This document shows, piece after piece, positions 1-5,011 of a DNA stretch of 7,125 nt; the first letter of the stretch is position 1, and every line of letters starts with the position of its first letter. Origin of the DNA: CAYURP01 sp964447175 (GTDB taxonomy: Bacteria; Zixibacteria; MSB-5A5; SM23-73-2); assembly GCA_964447175.1 (NCBI GenBank), contig CAYURP010000074.1, positions 1-7,125 on the forward strand, written 5' to 3'. Under the pieces are notes generated by a model. It worked only from the letters and a program-made list of their open reading frames with translations, did no database searches and had not been told where the DNA came from. The position numbers and the translations under genes were made by a program.

Positions 1-816
1 GTTTTCTGGCTTTTTCCGATTCTTTATTCACTTGTTTTAAGCTTTACTAAATATTCTATTTTAAGCGGGGAGATTAAATGGATCGGGCTTTCCAATTATC
101 TGGAGCTTCTTAAAGATCCTGATTTCTGGACTTCACTTAAAAACACATCTTTTTTTGTGGTAGGGACTATTCCTTTTACAACTTTTTTTGCTCTTATCCT
201 GGCGGTTCTGGTCAATCAGAAAATTCCCTTAAAAGGTCTTTTCAGGGCGGGATTTTTTATTCCATCAATTACTTCTATGGTCGTGGTGGCTTTGATCTTT
301 ACCAATCTCTATGCTAAGGATGGATATATCAACTTCCTTTTTCAGCTTATTGGATTACCTACTCCTGAAAAAGGGTGGCTTCTGTCTGAAAAAACTGCTC
401 TTCTTTCGATTATGGCTATGGATATTTGGATGAGCACAGGCTTTTATATGCTTTTGTTTTTAGCAGCCCTGCAGGCGATTCCGGAGGAGCTATATAAGGT
501 TTCGGACGTTTTCGGGGCTTCCTTCTGGCAGAAACTGTGGCACGTTACATTGCCCCATCTCAGACCGATGACTTTATTTGTGGTTTTGATTAATACTATA
601 AAATCATTTCAGGTTTTTGTGGAGATATTTGTGATGACCAAGGGAGGTCCTCTGAACTCGACCTTGACTATGGTCTATCTGGTTTATGAGCAGGGATTTC
701 ACAAGTTCAGGATGGGATATGCCTCTGCCTGCGCCTATGTTCTGTTCTTTATAATATTAATATTCTCTTTGATCCAGCTTAAACTTTTCAGAGTGGGCAA
801 AGCCGTAGGGGAATAG
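1..816 (+). CDS. Sugar ABC transporter permease, MalF/UgpA type (5' end missing)
   Basis: Inner-membrane permease of a carbohydrate importer, one half of the channel that pairs with the next gene. The frame is open from base 1, so 271 residues are visible and the N-terminus lies outside the window; relatives are about 290-310 residues, so perhaps 20-40 are missing. The start of the visible part has the family pattern of a first membrane helix followed by SFTKYSI, then WIGLSNYLELL and DPDFWTSLKNT, so the GTG at 157 is not the start. The cytoplasmic EAA loop that docks on the ATPase begins near visible residue 162 (EELYKVSDVFGASFW, then LPHLRP). TKGGPLNST and GYASA near the end are also typical of the family. 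The substrate cannot be told from the sequence. Its TAG stop directly abuts the ATG of the partner permease, which implies translational coupling. The family assignment is firm. Confidence 0.93.
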   Translation, partial: VFWLFPILYSLVLSFTKYSILSGEIKWIGLSNYLELLKDPDFWTSLKNTSFFVVGTIPFTTFFALILAVLVNQKIPLKGLFRAGFFIPSITSMVVVALIFTNLYAKDGYINFLFQLIGLPTPEKGWLLSEKTALLSIMAMDIWMSTGFYMLLFLAALQAIPEELYKVSDVFGASFWQKLWHVTLPHLRPMTLFVVLINTIKSFQVFVEIFVMTKGGPLNSTLTMVYLVYEQGFHKFRMGYASACAYVLFFIILIFSLIQLKLFRVGKAVGE

Positions 817-1632
817 ATGAGATTTCAAAAGATCCTAATCTTTGCAATTCTTTTAATTGTCTTAGCCGGTATGCTTTTTCCGGTTTACTGGATGGTCAAA
901 ACGTCTTTTTCCACCGAGGCTGGGCTGGTGATCCAGCCAAAAGATCTGATTCCATCCGGCTTGACTATAAAGAACTATCTGGATTTGTGGCAGTGGGGTC
1001 CTTTCCCCCGATATTTTCTTAATAGTCTTCTGGTGGCTGGGCTGGTGACTTTCTGTAATATGATTTTCTGCTTGATGGTGGGGTATGCTTTTGCTCGAAG
1101 GCAATTCCTTTTTAAGAACCTTTTATTTTTATCTGTGATCTTCGTGATAATGATTCCTGCACATATAATTATAGTTCCTCTATTTCTGATAATCAAGTGG
1201 CTGGGCTGGTATGACACTTACCTGGCTTTAATAGTCCCCTGGATGGTCACGCCTTTGGGGGTTTTTCTGATGCGGCAGTACATCCAGTCCTTGCCCCGGG
1301 ATTTGGAGGATGCAGCTCGAATCGATGGGGCAGGTGATTTTAAGATTTTGTTTTCTATAGTAATGCCATTGTGCCGCCCGGCATTAGCTGTTCTGGGTAT
1401 TCAGGTATTTTTGACCACCTGGAATTCCTTTCTTTTTCCTTTTATCTTAACCTCATCTCAAAAAATGAGAACCCTTCCAGTAGCATTGGCACTATATCAG
1501 GGTTATCAGACTATTGACTGGCCTCATCTTTTAGCTGCCTCATCAGTTGCCGCCCTGCCGGTAGTCATTATGTTTCTATTCTTTCAGCGTCAGATAATAG
1601 CCGGATTGACCGCAGGTGCATTAAAAAAGTAA
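817..1632 (+). CDS. Sugar ABC transporter permease, MalG/UgpE type
   Basis: Second inner-membrane permease of the same carbohydrate importer. It is 271 residues, the usual length for the family. About six hydrophobic segments are visible (near residues 5-23, 70-92, 101-126, 133-152, 188-210 and 238-257). The N-terminal FPVYWMVKTSF and the EAA loop at residues 164-186 (EDAARIDGAG, then VMPLCRP) are diagnostic; this loop is closer to the canonical EAA-DGA form than that of the upstream permease. The C-terminus ends GLTAGALKK, as commonly seen in this family. The start codon follows the upstream stop with no gap, and AGGGGA at 807-812 inside the end of the upstream gene is its ribosome binding site. 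The two permeases form the channel, with a binding protein and ATPase expected elsewhere; neither is in this window. Substrate unknown. Confidence 0.95.
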   Translation: MRFQKILIFAILLIVLAGMLFPVYWMVKTSFSTEAGLVIQPKDLIPSGLTIKNYLDLWQWGPFPRYFLNSLLVAGLVTFCNMIFCLMVGYAFARRQFLFKNLLFLSVIFVIMIPAHIIIVPLFLIIKWLGWYDTYLALIVPWMVTPLGVFLMRQYIQSLPRDLEDAARIDGAGDFKILFSIVMPLCRPALAVLGIQVFLTTWNSFLFPFILTSSQKMRTLPVALALYQGYQTIDWPHLLAASSVAALPVVIMFLFFQRQIIAGLTAGALKK

Positions 1633-1658
1633 ACTCCCAGACGATTTGCAAAAACTCC

Positions 1659-1687
1659 TTGCTTTTGAAAAGCGATATTCTTATAAT
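1659..1687 (+). promoter_or_regulatory. Sigma-70-type promoter for the PLP lyase gene
   Basis: A perfect -10 box TATAAT at 1682-1687 is preceded by TTGCTT at 1659-1664 with a 17-bp spacer. The -35 matches the consensus at only the first three bases; the -10 and the spacing are ideal. A start near 1694 would leave a leader of about 110 nt before the gene at 1806. It lies just after the permease stop, so the lyase gene is probably transcribed separately from the transporter. Confidence 0.6.
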
Positions 1688-1700
1688 AAGCTAAAAATAT

Positions 1701-1720
1701 AGCCAATAGGTGAATTGGTT
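1701..1720. promoter_or_regulatory. Inverted repeat just downstream of the -10 box
   Basis: CCAAT (1703-1707) and ATTGG (1714-1718) form a 5-bp inverted repeat with a 6-nt centre. It extends to 7 bp if a G-T pair (1702/1719) and an A-T pair (1701/1720) are counted. Its place about 10 bp after the inferred transcription start would suit an operator or a small 5' leader hairpin. No regulator is identified. Confidence 0.3.
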
Positions 1721-1794
1721 CGGTAAATACTTACAAAAGAACGAATCACATAAATCTTGAGATAGAAAAAAGAAGAGAAACAATCGATTAAATT

Positions 1795-1800
1795 AGGAGG
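1795..1800 (+). promoter_or_regulatory. Ribosome binding site that fixes the PLP lyase start
   Basis: A full AGGAGG sits 5 nt before the ATG at 1806. A second, out-of-frame ATG at 1801 lies immediately after the AGGAGG, with no spacer, and would give only four codons, so it is not expected to be used. Confidence 0.85.
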
Positions 1801-1805
1801 ATGGT

Positions 1806-3251
1806 ATGTATGTAAAACTGTGGGATGGAAGAGAGATCCCAGTGGAGATGCACAGGATAAAGGTGCTGCAACACACCCGCTTGATACCTGTGGATCAGAG
1901 GCTGAAAGCCATAAAGGATGGTGGATATAACACATTTTCACTCAGGTCCAGGGATATCTTCATCGATATGCTCACCGATTCAGGAACCAATGCTATGAGC
2001 GATAACCAGATGGCGGCTACGATGATAGCGGATGAGTCTTATGCGGGAAGCGAAAGCTTCTACAGATTGACCCAGGCCATTGAGGAGGTTTTAAGGTTCA
2101 AGTATACCTTGCCCACTCACCAGGGAAGGGCATCCGAACATCTAATAGCCAAATGTTTTATAAAACCGGGAGATGTCATCCCCATGAACTATCATTTCAC
2201 CACCACCAAAGCCCATTTTGAGCTTGCTGGAGGAAAAGTCCTGGAAATCTACGGGGATGAAGCTTTGAACACCCAGAGCACTGAACTTTTCAAGGGAAAT
2301 ATAGATACCCAGAAGCTAAAGGATACCATAAAGAAATATGGCAAGGACAAGATACCCTTTGTCAGAATAGAAGCCACGACAAATCTTTTAGGTGGTCAAC
2401 CCTTTTCCATGCAGAATCTAAAGGAGGTAAGAGCTATCTGCACAGAGCACGGCATTCCTTTGATTATGGATGGTAGTTTAATCTCGGAGAATGCATACTT
2501 CATAAAGATGAGGGAGAAGGGGTATGAAAATAAGTCCATTCAGGAGATAATCTGGGAGATGACCAGCCAGCTCGATCTATTCTATGCCAGCGCCAGGAAA
2601 AACAGCAGTTCCCGAGGGGGATTGATCTGCACCAACAATAAGGAATACTTTGAGATGATCAAGCCCTGGCTTCCGCTTTATGAGGGATTTTTGACATACG
2701 GCGGCATGTCCATAAAGGAGCTGGAATCAGCGGCTGTGGGGTTAAGGGAGATGACAGATGTTAACGTTGCTGGTGCTGTGCCGGAACAGGTGAAGTATTT
2801 TGTCACCAGACTTGATGAAAACAAAATACCGGTGGTCACACCTCCCGGGGCATTAGCCTGTCATGTGGATGCTACCAGGTTTTTACAAGGGATGCCCCAG
2901 ACGGAATACCCTGCCGCAGCGCTATCTGCTGCCATTTATATCGTATCCGGGGTAAGGTGTATGGAGCGGGGAACCGTATCCATGGACCGGGACAAGGATG
3001 GAAACGAGGTCTTAGCCGATCTGGAATTGGCCCGGCTGGCGGTTCCCAGAAGGGTCTATACCATGTCCCATATCGATTATGTTATCGACCGGATCATCTG
3101 GCTTTACCAGTACCGGAATCTGATCAAGGGTATGAAATTCGTTGAGGAGCCGCCAGTTTTAAGATTCTTCTTCGGAAGGTTGGAACCCAAAGAAGATTGG
3201 GTAACAAAATTAGCTCAGGTATTCAAAAAAGATTTCGGACCAAACTTTTGA
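1806..3251 (+). CDS. Tyrosine phenol-lyase/tryptophanase-family PLP enzyme, divergent
   Basis: Cytoplasmic PLP-dependent beta-eliminating lyase of fold type I; characterised relatives split tyrosine to phenol, or tryptophan to indole, plus pyruvate and ammonia. Recalled Citrobacter freundii tyrosine phenol-lyase (TPL; 456 residues) aligns along nearly the whole length. Conserved positions (TPL numbers in brackets) are F44 (36), T57 (49), Y79 (71), R108 (100), F131 (123), N193 (185), D222 (214), S262 (254), the PLP lysine K265 (257), R410 (404) and F454/F455 (448/449). The phenol-binding pair T132 (124) and R388 (381), with M386 (379), is TPL-like, not tryptophanase-like. Two key positions differ: R217 is L225 and H343 is L350. 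K256 is R264. The C-terminus runs about 20 residues beyond TPL. The start is fixed by AGGAGG 5 nt upstream. The family is certain; the substrate is uncertain, and the two losses argue against assuming tyrosine. Confidence 0.93.
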   Translation: MYVKLWDGREIPVEMHRIKVLQHTRLIPVDQRLKAIKDGGYNTFSLRSRDIFIDMLTDSGTNAMSDNQMAATMIADESYAGSESFYRLTQAIEEVLRFKYTLPTHQGRASEHLIAKCFIKPGDVIPMNYHFTTTKAHFELAGGKVLEIYGDEALNTQSTELFKGNIDTQKLKDTIKKYGKDKIPFVRIEATTNLLGGQPFSMQNLKEVRAICTEHGIPLIMDGSLISENAYFIKMREKGYENKSIQEIIWEMTSQLDLFYASARKNSSSRGGLICTNNKEYFEMIKPWLPLYEGFLTYGGMSIKELESAAVGLREMTDVNVAGAVPEQVKYFVTRLDENKIPVVTPPGALACHVDATRFLQGMPQTEYPAAALSAAIYIVSGVRCMERGTVSMDRDKDGNEVLADLELARLAVPRRVYTMSHIDYVIDRIIWLYQYRNLIKGMKFVEEPPVLRFFFGRLEPKEDWVTKLAQVFKKDFGPNF

Positions 3252-3330
3252 TCGGTAAACGGTGAACGGTTAACAGTAAACGGAAAACGGTCAACGGTTA
3301 ACAGAGAACTGAAAACTGTTAACGGACAAC
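3250..3330. repeat. Heptamer array A (11 units of 7 bp)
   Basis: After GATC (3250-3253, overlapping the lyase stop codon) come eleven 7-bp units in perfect register from 3254 to 3330. All eleven end in AAC; examples are GGTAAAC, GGTGAAC, GGTTAAC and AGTAAAC. The consensus is roughly RGWNAAC, with the fourth base most variable. Bases 3261-3304 are identical over 44 bp to 4217-4260 in array C. Confidence 0.92.
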
Positions 3331-3341
3331 TGATTTGGAGT

Positions 3342-3387
3342 GTGAACCCCCCCGCCAGAGGCGGGGGATCCTCGACTTCAGGTTCAC
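3342..3387. repeat. Nested hairpin after array A
   Basis: An outer stem GTGAACC (3342-3348) / GGTTCAC (3381-3387) encloses an inner 8-bp GC-rich stem CCCCCGCC (3349-3356) / GGCGGGGG (3360-3367) with loop AGA. The same outer stem occurs at 4123-4140 without the inner hairpin, so 28 bp (3349-3376) has been gained here or lost there. No T-run follows, so it does not look like an intrinsic terminator. Confidence 0.85.
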
Positions 3388-3496
3388 CGAATTTGTAGGT
3401 ATCCCGTACACTGTGGAATGCAAAGAAGTAGGAGTGAATTTATGCTTGCAATCGCGGAGACAAACTTATAAGCTGATATATACGTTAAATAATAAA
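3388..3496. other. Gene-free stretch with degenerate repeat remnants
   Basis: No coding frame or RNA gene is recognisable here. GTAGGAGTGAATTTATGC (3428-3445) resembles the reverse complement of the palindrome at 4186-4206, with substitutions and a small gap. TATAAGCTGAT (3468-3478) resembles the TACAAGCTGAT that leads into array C. The stretch therefore reads as decayed copies of the same repeat families. Confidence 0.4.
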
Positions 3497-3538
3497 AGGC
3501 ACAGATTCAATGCCAAGAAATCATATGAATCTGTGCCT
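3497..3538. repeat. Long inverted repeat upstream of the FKBP gene
   Basis: AGGCACAGATTCA (3497-3509) and TGAATCTGTGCCT (3526-3538) are perfect 13-bp complements around a 16-nt centre. AATAAAA (3491-3497) and TTTTATT (3544-3550) could extend the stem past a bulge. The termini AGGCAC/GTGCCT recall the palindrome at 4186-4203. It may act on the transcript ahead of the FKBP gene or simply be a dispersed repeat. Confidence 0.8.
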
Positions 3539-3588
3539 AAGTGTTTTATTATGGTTTAACAATCGGAACTTAAGAATTAACAAACGAG

Positions 3589-3594
3589 AGGAGG
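3589..3594 (+). promoter_or_regulatory. Ribosome binding site that fixes the FKBP start
   Basis: AGGAGG followed by five A residues and then ATG at 3600. This places the start 30 codons inside a longer frame that opens at 3510 in the inverted repeat and has no comparable site. Confidence 0.85.
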
Positions 3595-3599
3595 AAAAA

Positions 3600-4028
3600 A
3601 TGGGAAAGGCAAAAAATGGGGACAAGGTTAAGGTTCACTACACTGGGAAATTCGAAGATGGCAAGGTATTTGATAGTTCAATCGAGCGCGAGCCTTTGGA
3701 ATTTACCATAGGCAAAGGTCAGGTGATCCGGGGATTTGAAGAAGCTGTGGAGGGGATGAATCCGGGTGACTCGAAAACTGCTAAAATAACGGCGGATAAA
3801 GCCTATGGTCCATATAGGGAAGAAATGGTTCTGGAGGTGGAGCGAAAAAGACTTCCATCCAATCTGGAACCAAAGGTGGGACAAAGGTTAAAAATGCATC
3901 AACCCGATGGCCGGACAATAGGGGTTACTGTGACAGATGTTTCCGAGTCCAAAGTGACCTTGGATGCTAACCATCCTCTGGCTGGCAAGAACCTGACTTT
4001 TGATATCGAGCTGGTAGAGGTCGTCTGA
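3600..4028 (+). CDS. SlyD-like FKBP-type peptidyl-prolyl cis-trans isomerase
   Basis: Cytoplasmic folding helper that speeds rotation about proline peptide bonds and, in SlyD-type members, binds unfolded chains through an inserted flap domain. It is 142 residues with no signal peptide or membrane segment. The FKBP core shows YTG (14-16), VFDSS (23-27), IGKGQVIRGFEEAVEGMNPGD (37-57) and AYGPY (68-72). The insert-in-flap domain spans about residues 72-122. The chain then returns to the core through the SlyD-type NHPLAGK (124-130) and LTFDIELVEV. The His/Cys-rich metal-binding tail of E. coli SlyD is absent, as in the shorter SlyD-like proteins. The ATG at 3600 is preferred because AGGAGG lies 5 nt before it and the family N-terminus begins there. 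The gene is isolated, with repeat islands on both sides and a 44-bp direct repeat bracketing it. No dedicated promoter is convincing. Confidence 0.95.
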   Translation: MGKAKNGDKVKVHYTGKFEDGKVFDSSIEREPLEFTIGKGQVIRGFEEAVEGMNPGDSKTAKITADKAYGPYREEMVLEVERKRLPSNLEPKVGQRLKMHQPDGRTIGVTVTDVSESKVTLDANHPLAGKNLTFDIELVEVV

Positions 4029-4035
4029 CCATTCT

Positions 4036-4116
4036 GATCAGTAAACGGAAAACAGTGGACAGTTAACAGTAAACGGAAAAAAGCAAACTGAAAAGTGTCG
4101 ACAGACAACTGAAAAT
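4036..4116. repeat. Heptamer array B (11 units, more decayed)
   Basis: GATC at 4036-4039 is followed by eleven 7-bp units in register, such as AGTAAAC, GGAAAAC, AGTTAAC and AGACAAC. Several no longer end in AAC (GGAAAAA, TGAAAAG, TGAAAAT). The end of the array and the following 14 bp match the corresponding part of copy A (CAACTGA, TTGGA, TGTGAACC), so A and B are homologous composite repeats. It starts 7 bp after the FKBP stop codon. Confidence 0.88.
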
Positions 4117-4122
4117 TGGAAT

Positions 4123-4140
4123 GTGAACCTTCAGGTTCAC
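4123..4140. repeat. Short hairpin after array B
   Basis: GTGAACC and GGTTCAC around TTCA make a 7-bp stem with a 4-nt loop (8 bp with a 2-nt centre as DNA). It is the simple form of the nested hairpin at 3342-3387, and like that one is followed by CGA. No T-run follows. Confidence 0.8.
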
Positions 4141-4185
4141 CGATAACACAAAGTTTGCAAGTACAGATTTATTGGAGATGAAAAA

Positions 4186-4203
4186 GCACGAATGAATTCG
4201 TGC
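4186..4203. repeat. Palindrome GCACGAAT-GA-ATTCGTGC
   Basis: A perfect 8-bp inverted repeat around GA, followed by CTACAAGCTGATC that leads directly into array C. Its GCAC/GTGCCTA ends resemble those of the inverted repeat at 3497-3538. Together they suggest a family of short palindromic elements with differing centres. Confidence 0.75.
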
Positions 4204-4212
4204 CTACAAGCT

Positions 4213-4265
4213 GATCGGTGAACGGTTAACAGTAAACGGAAAACGGTCAACGGTTAACAGTAATG
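4213..4265. repeat. Heptamer array C (6 clean units plus 1 decayed)
   Basis: GATC (4213-4216) is followed by GGTGAAC, GGTTAAC, AGTAAAC and further units in a strict 7-bp register; the seventh (AGTAATG) is degenerate. Bases 4217-4260 are identical to 3261-3304. Relative to array A, one initial unit (GGTAAAC) is absent after GATC, as expected for gain or loss of whole units. Confidence 0.92.
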
Positions 4266-4271
4266 AGAAAC

Positions 4272-4331
4272 ACGGTAGCACACCTTGTCCCAAGGTGTGT
4301 TATCACAGGTTGGGACAACCTGTGATACCGT
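4272..4331. repeat. Two-hairpin cloverleaf-like element
   Basis: Outer arms ACGGTA (4272-4277) / TACCGT (4326-4331) enclose two hairpins. The first is CACACCTTG / CAAGGTGTG (4279-4287 and 4291-4299, loop TCC). The second is TCACAGGTTG / CAACCTGTGA (4303-4312 and 4316-4325, loop GGA). The apical nonamers TTGTCCCAA and TTGGGACAA are reverse complements of each other. A 12-bp palindrome CGTAATATTACG (4329-4340) overlaps the right end. It lies about 45 bp before the acetyltransferase start and could act as a REP-like element or a transcript structure. Confidence 0.8.
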
Positions 4332-4374
4332 AATATTACGAATGTTCACTTCAGGCTTAGCGGGTGGATTTTTT

Positions 4375-4833
4375 ATGGTGAAAATCGAAATTCAGGAAGC
4401 CAAAGAAAAAGATTTGTCTTCGGTTCTTTCCCTTTTCAAACAGCCGGACGTGGATAAAGATGTTCTCTCAATTCTGCAAGCTCAAAGAATCTTTAACAGA
4501 ATCAGACTTTATCCTGATTATAAAATTTACGTGGCAAAAGCAGATCACAGGATCGTGGGAACCTTCAGTCTGCTTATGATGGATAAGCTGGCTCATTTGG
4601 GAGCAAAATCAGGCATCGTTGATGACGTTATGGTTCACCAGGATTGGCAGGGGAAAGGCATCGGAAAAAAAATGATGCAGTTTGCCATGGAACTATGCAG
4701 AGAAGCAGACTGCTACAAGCTTACTTTGAGCAGTGATATGAAAAGAGAACTGGCCCACCAGTTTTATGAAAAATTGGGTTTTAAGAAGCACGGATATAGT
4801 TTTGTGATAGATCTCACAGCCAAAAATAAGTAA
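4375..4833 (+). CDS. GNAT-family N-acetyltransferase
   Basis: Probable cytoplasmic acetyltransferase moving an acetyl group from acetyl-CoA to an unidentified amine. It is 152 residues, usual for a single GNAT domain. The acetyl-CoA binding motif A is clear at residues 84-100: DDVMVHQDWQGKGIGKKM, with the pyrophosphate-binding QGKGIG at 92-97. Motif B follows at 127-143, with AHQFYEKLGF, including a tyrosine (131) at the usual general-acid position. The N-terminal half (VKIEIQEAKEKDLSSVLSLF) is the normal first strand and helix. The start at 4375 is chosen because the protein begins there as GNAT proteins do, with a modest GGTGGA site at 4363-4368. The frame stays open upstream to 4285, but that part lies within the hairpin element. 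The substrate cannot be inferred from neighbours. Confidence 0.9.
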   Translation: MVKIEIQEAKEKDLSSVLSLFKQPDVDKDVLSILQAQRIFNRIRLYPDYKIYVAKADHRIVGTFSLLMMDKLAHLGAKSGIVDDVMVHQDWQGKGIGKKMMQFAMELCREADCYKLTLSSDMKRELAHQFYEKLGFKKHGYSFVIDLTAKNK

Positions 4834-4858
4834 TAGGATATTTACATAGGTATAGATT

Positions 4859-4887
4859 TTGTCATGTCCGATATGAGAGGATGTTAT
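4859..4887 (+). promoter_or_regulatory. Candidate promoter before the FAD/Fe-S gene
   Basis: TTGTCA (4859-4864, five of six consensus bases) is followed after 17 bp by TGTTAT (4882-4887, four of six). It would give a leader of about 120 nt. The -10 is weak and other registers are possible, so this is tentative. Confidence 0.3.
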
Positions 4888-4919
4888 ATAGCTTTATGAT
4901 TAATGTCTGACAAAAAGAA

Positions 4920-4943
4920 TACCAATTTAGTCCGTATTGGGTA
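4920..4943. promoter_or_regulatory. Inverted repeat in the leader of the FAD/Fe-S gene
   Basis: TACCAAT (4920-4926) and ATTGGGTA (4936-4943) are complementary apart from one extra G, around 9 nt. It echoes the CCAAT/ATTGG repeat at 1701-1720 but with wider spacing. It could be an operator or a leader hairpin. Confidence 0.25.
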
Positions 4944-5000
4944 GAAAGACAGTTGGGATTTAAACAATATAGAATTTGAACATTTTAGCTCTTTAAAAAA

Positions 5001-5005
5001 GGGAG
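5001..5005 (+). promoter_or_regulatory. Ribosome binding site of the FAD/Fe-S gene
   Basis: GGGAG lies 6 nt before the ATG at 5012. An in-frame TAA at 4994-4996 shows the frame cannot extend further upstream, which supports this start. Confidence 0.75.
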
Positions 5006-5011
5006 TTAGTA

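Noticed and set aside
862..1217. Antisense open frames across the second permease gene
   Set aside because: They are shadows of a clear membrane-protein gene, with no ribosome binding site or family resemblance.
1645..1680. Possible terminator after the second permease (CAAAA/TTTTG and GCTTTT/AAAAGC arms)
   Set aside because: The stems are short and AT-rich, no clean T-run follows, and the stretch overlaps the promoter for the next gene.
3349..3367. GC-rich hairpin as an intrinsic terminator for the lyase gene
   Set aside because: The stem is strong but the sequence after it (ATCCTCGAC) has no run of T.
3446..3473. Promoter for the FKBP gene (TTGCAA and TATAAG)
   Set aside because: The spacer is only 15 bp and the site lies in degenerate repeat sequence.
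3335..3559. Open frame of 74 codons between the lyase and FKBP genes
   Set aside because: It lies wholly in the hairpins and degenerate repeats, has no ribosome binding site and resembles no protein family.
3510..3599. 30-codon N-terminal extension of the FKBP frame
   Set aside because: It begins in the inverted repeat, lacks a ribosome binding site, and the AGGAGG before 3600 plus family alignment fix the start at 3600.
3250..4265. CRISPR array
   Set aside because: The unit is 7 bp with no repeat-spacer alternation and no cas gene is present.
4331..4339. TAATATTAC, the nonanucleotide of geminivirus-type replication origins
   Set aside because: It is part of a 12-bp palindrome, not at the tip of the large hairpins, and no Rep gene is present; a 9-base match is easily chance.
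4285..4374. 30-codon N-terminal extension of the acetyltransferase frame
   Set aside because: It reads through the two-hairpin element; the GNAT domain begins normally at 4375.
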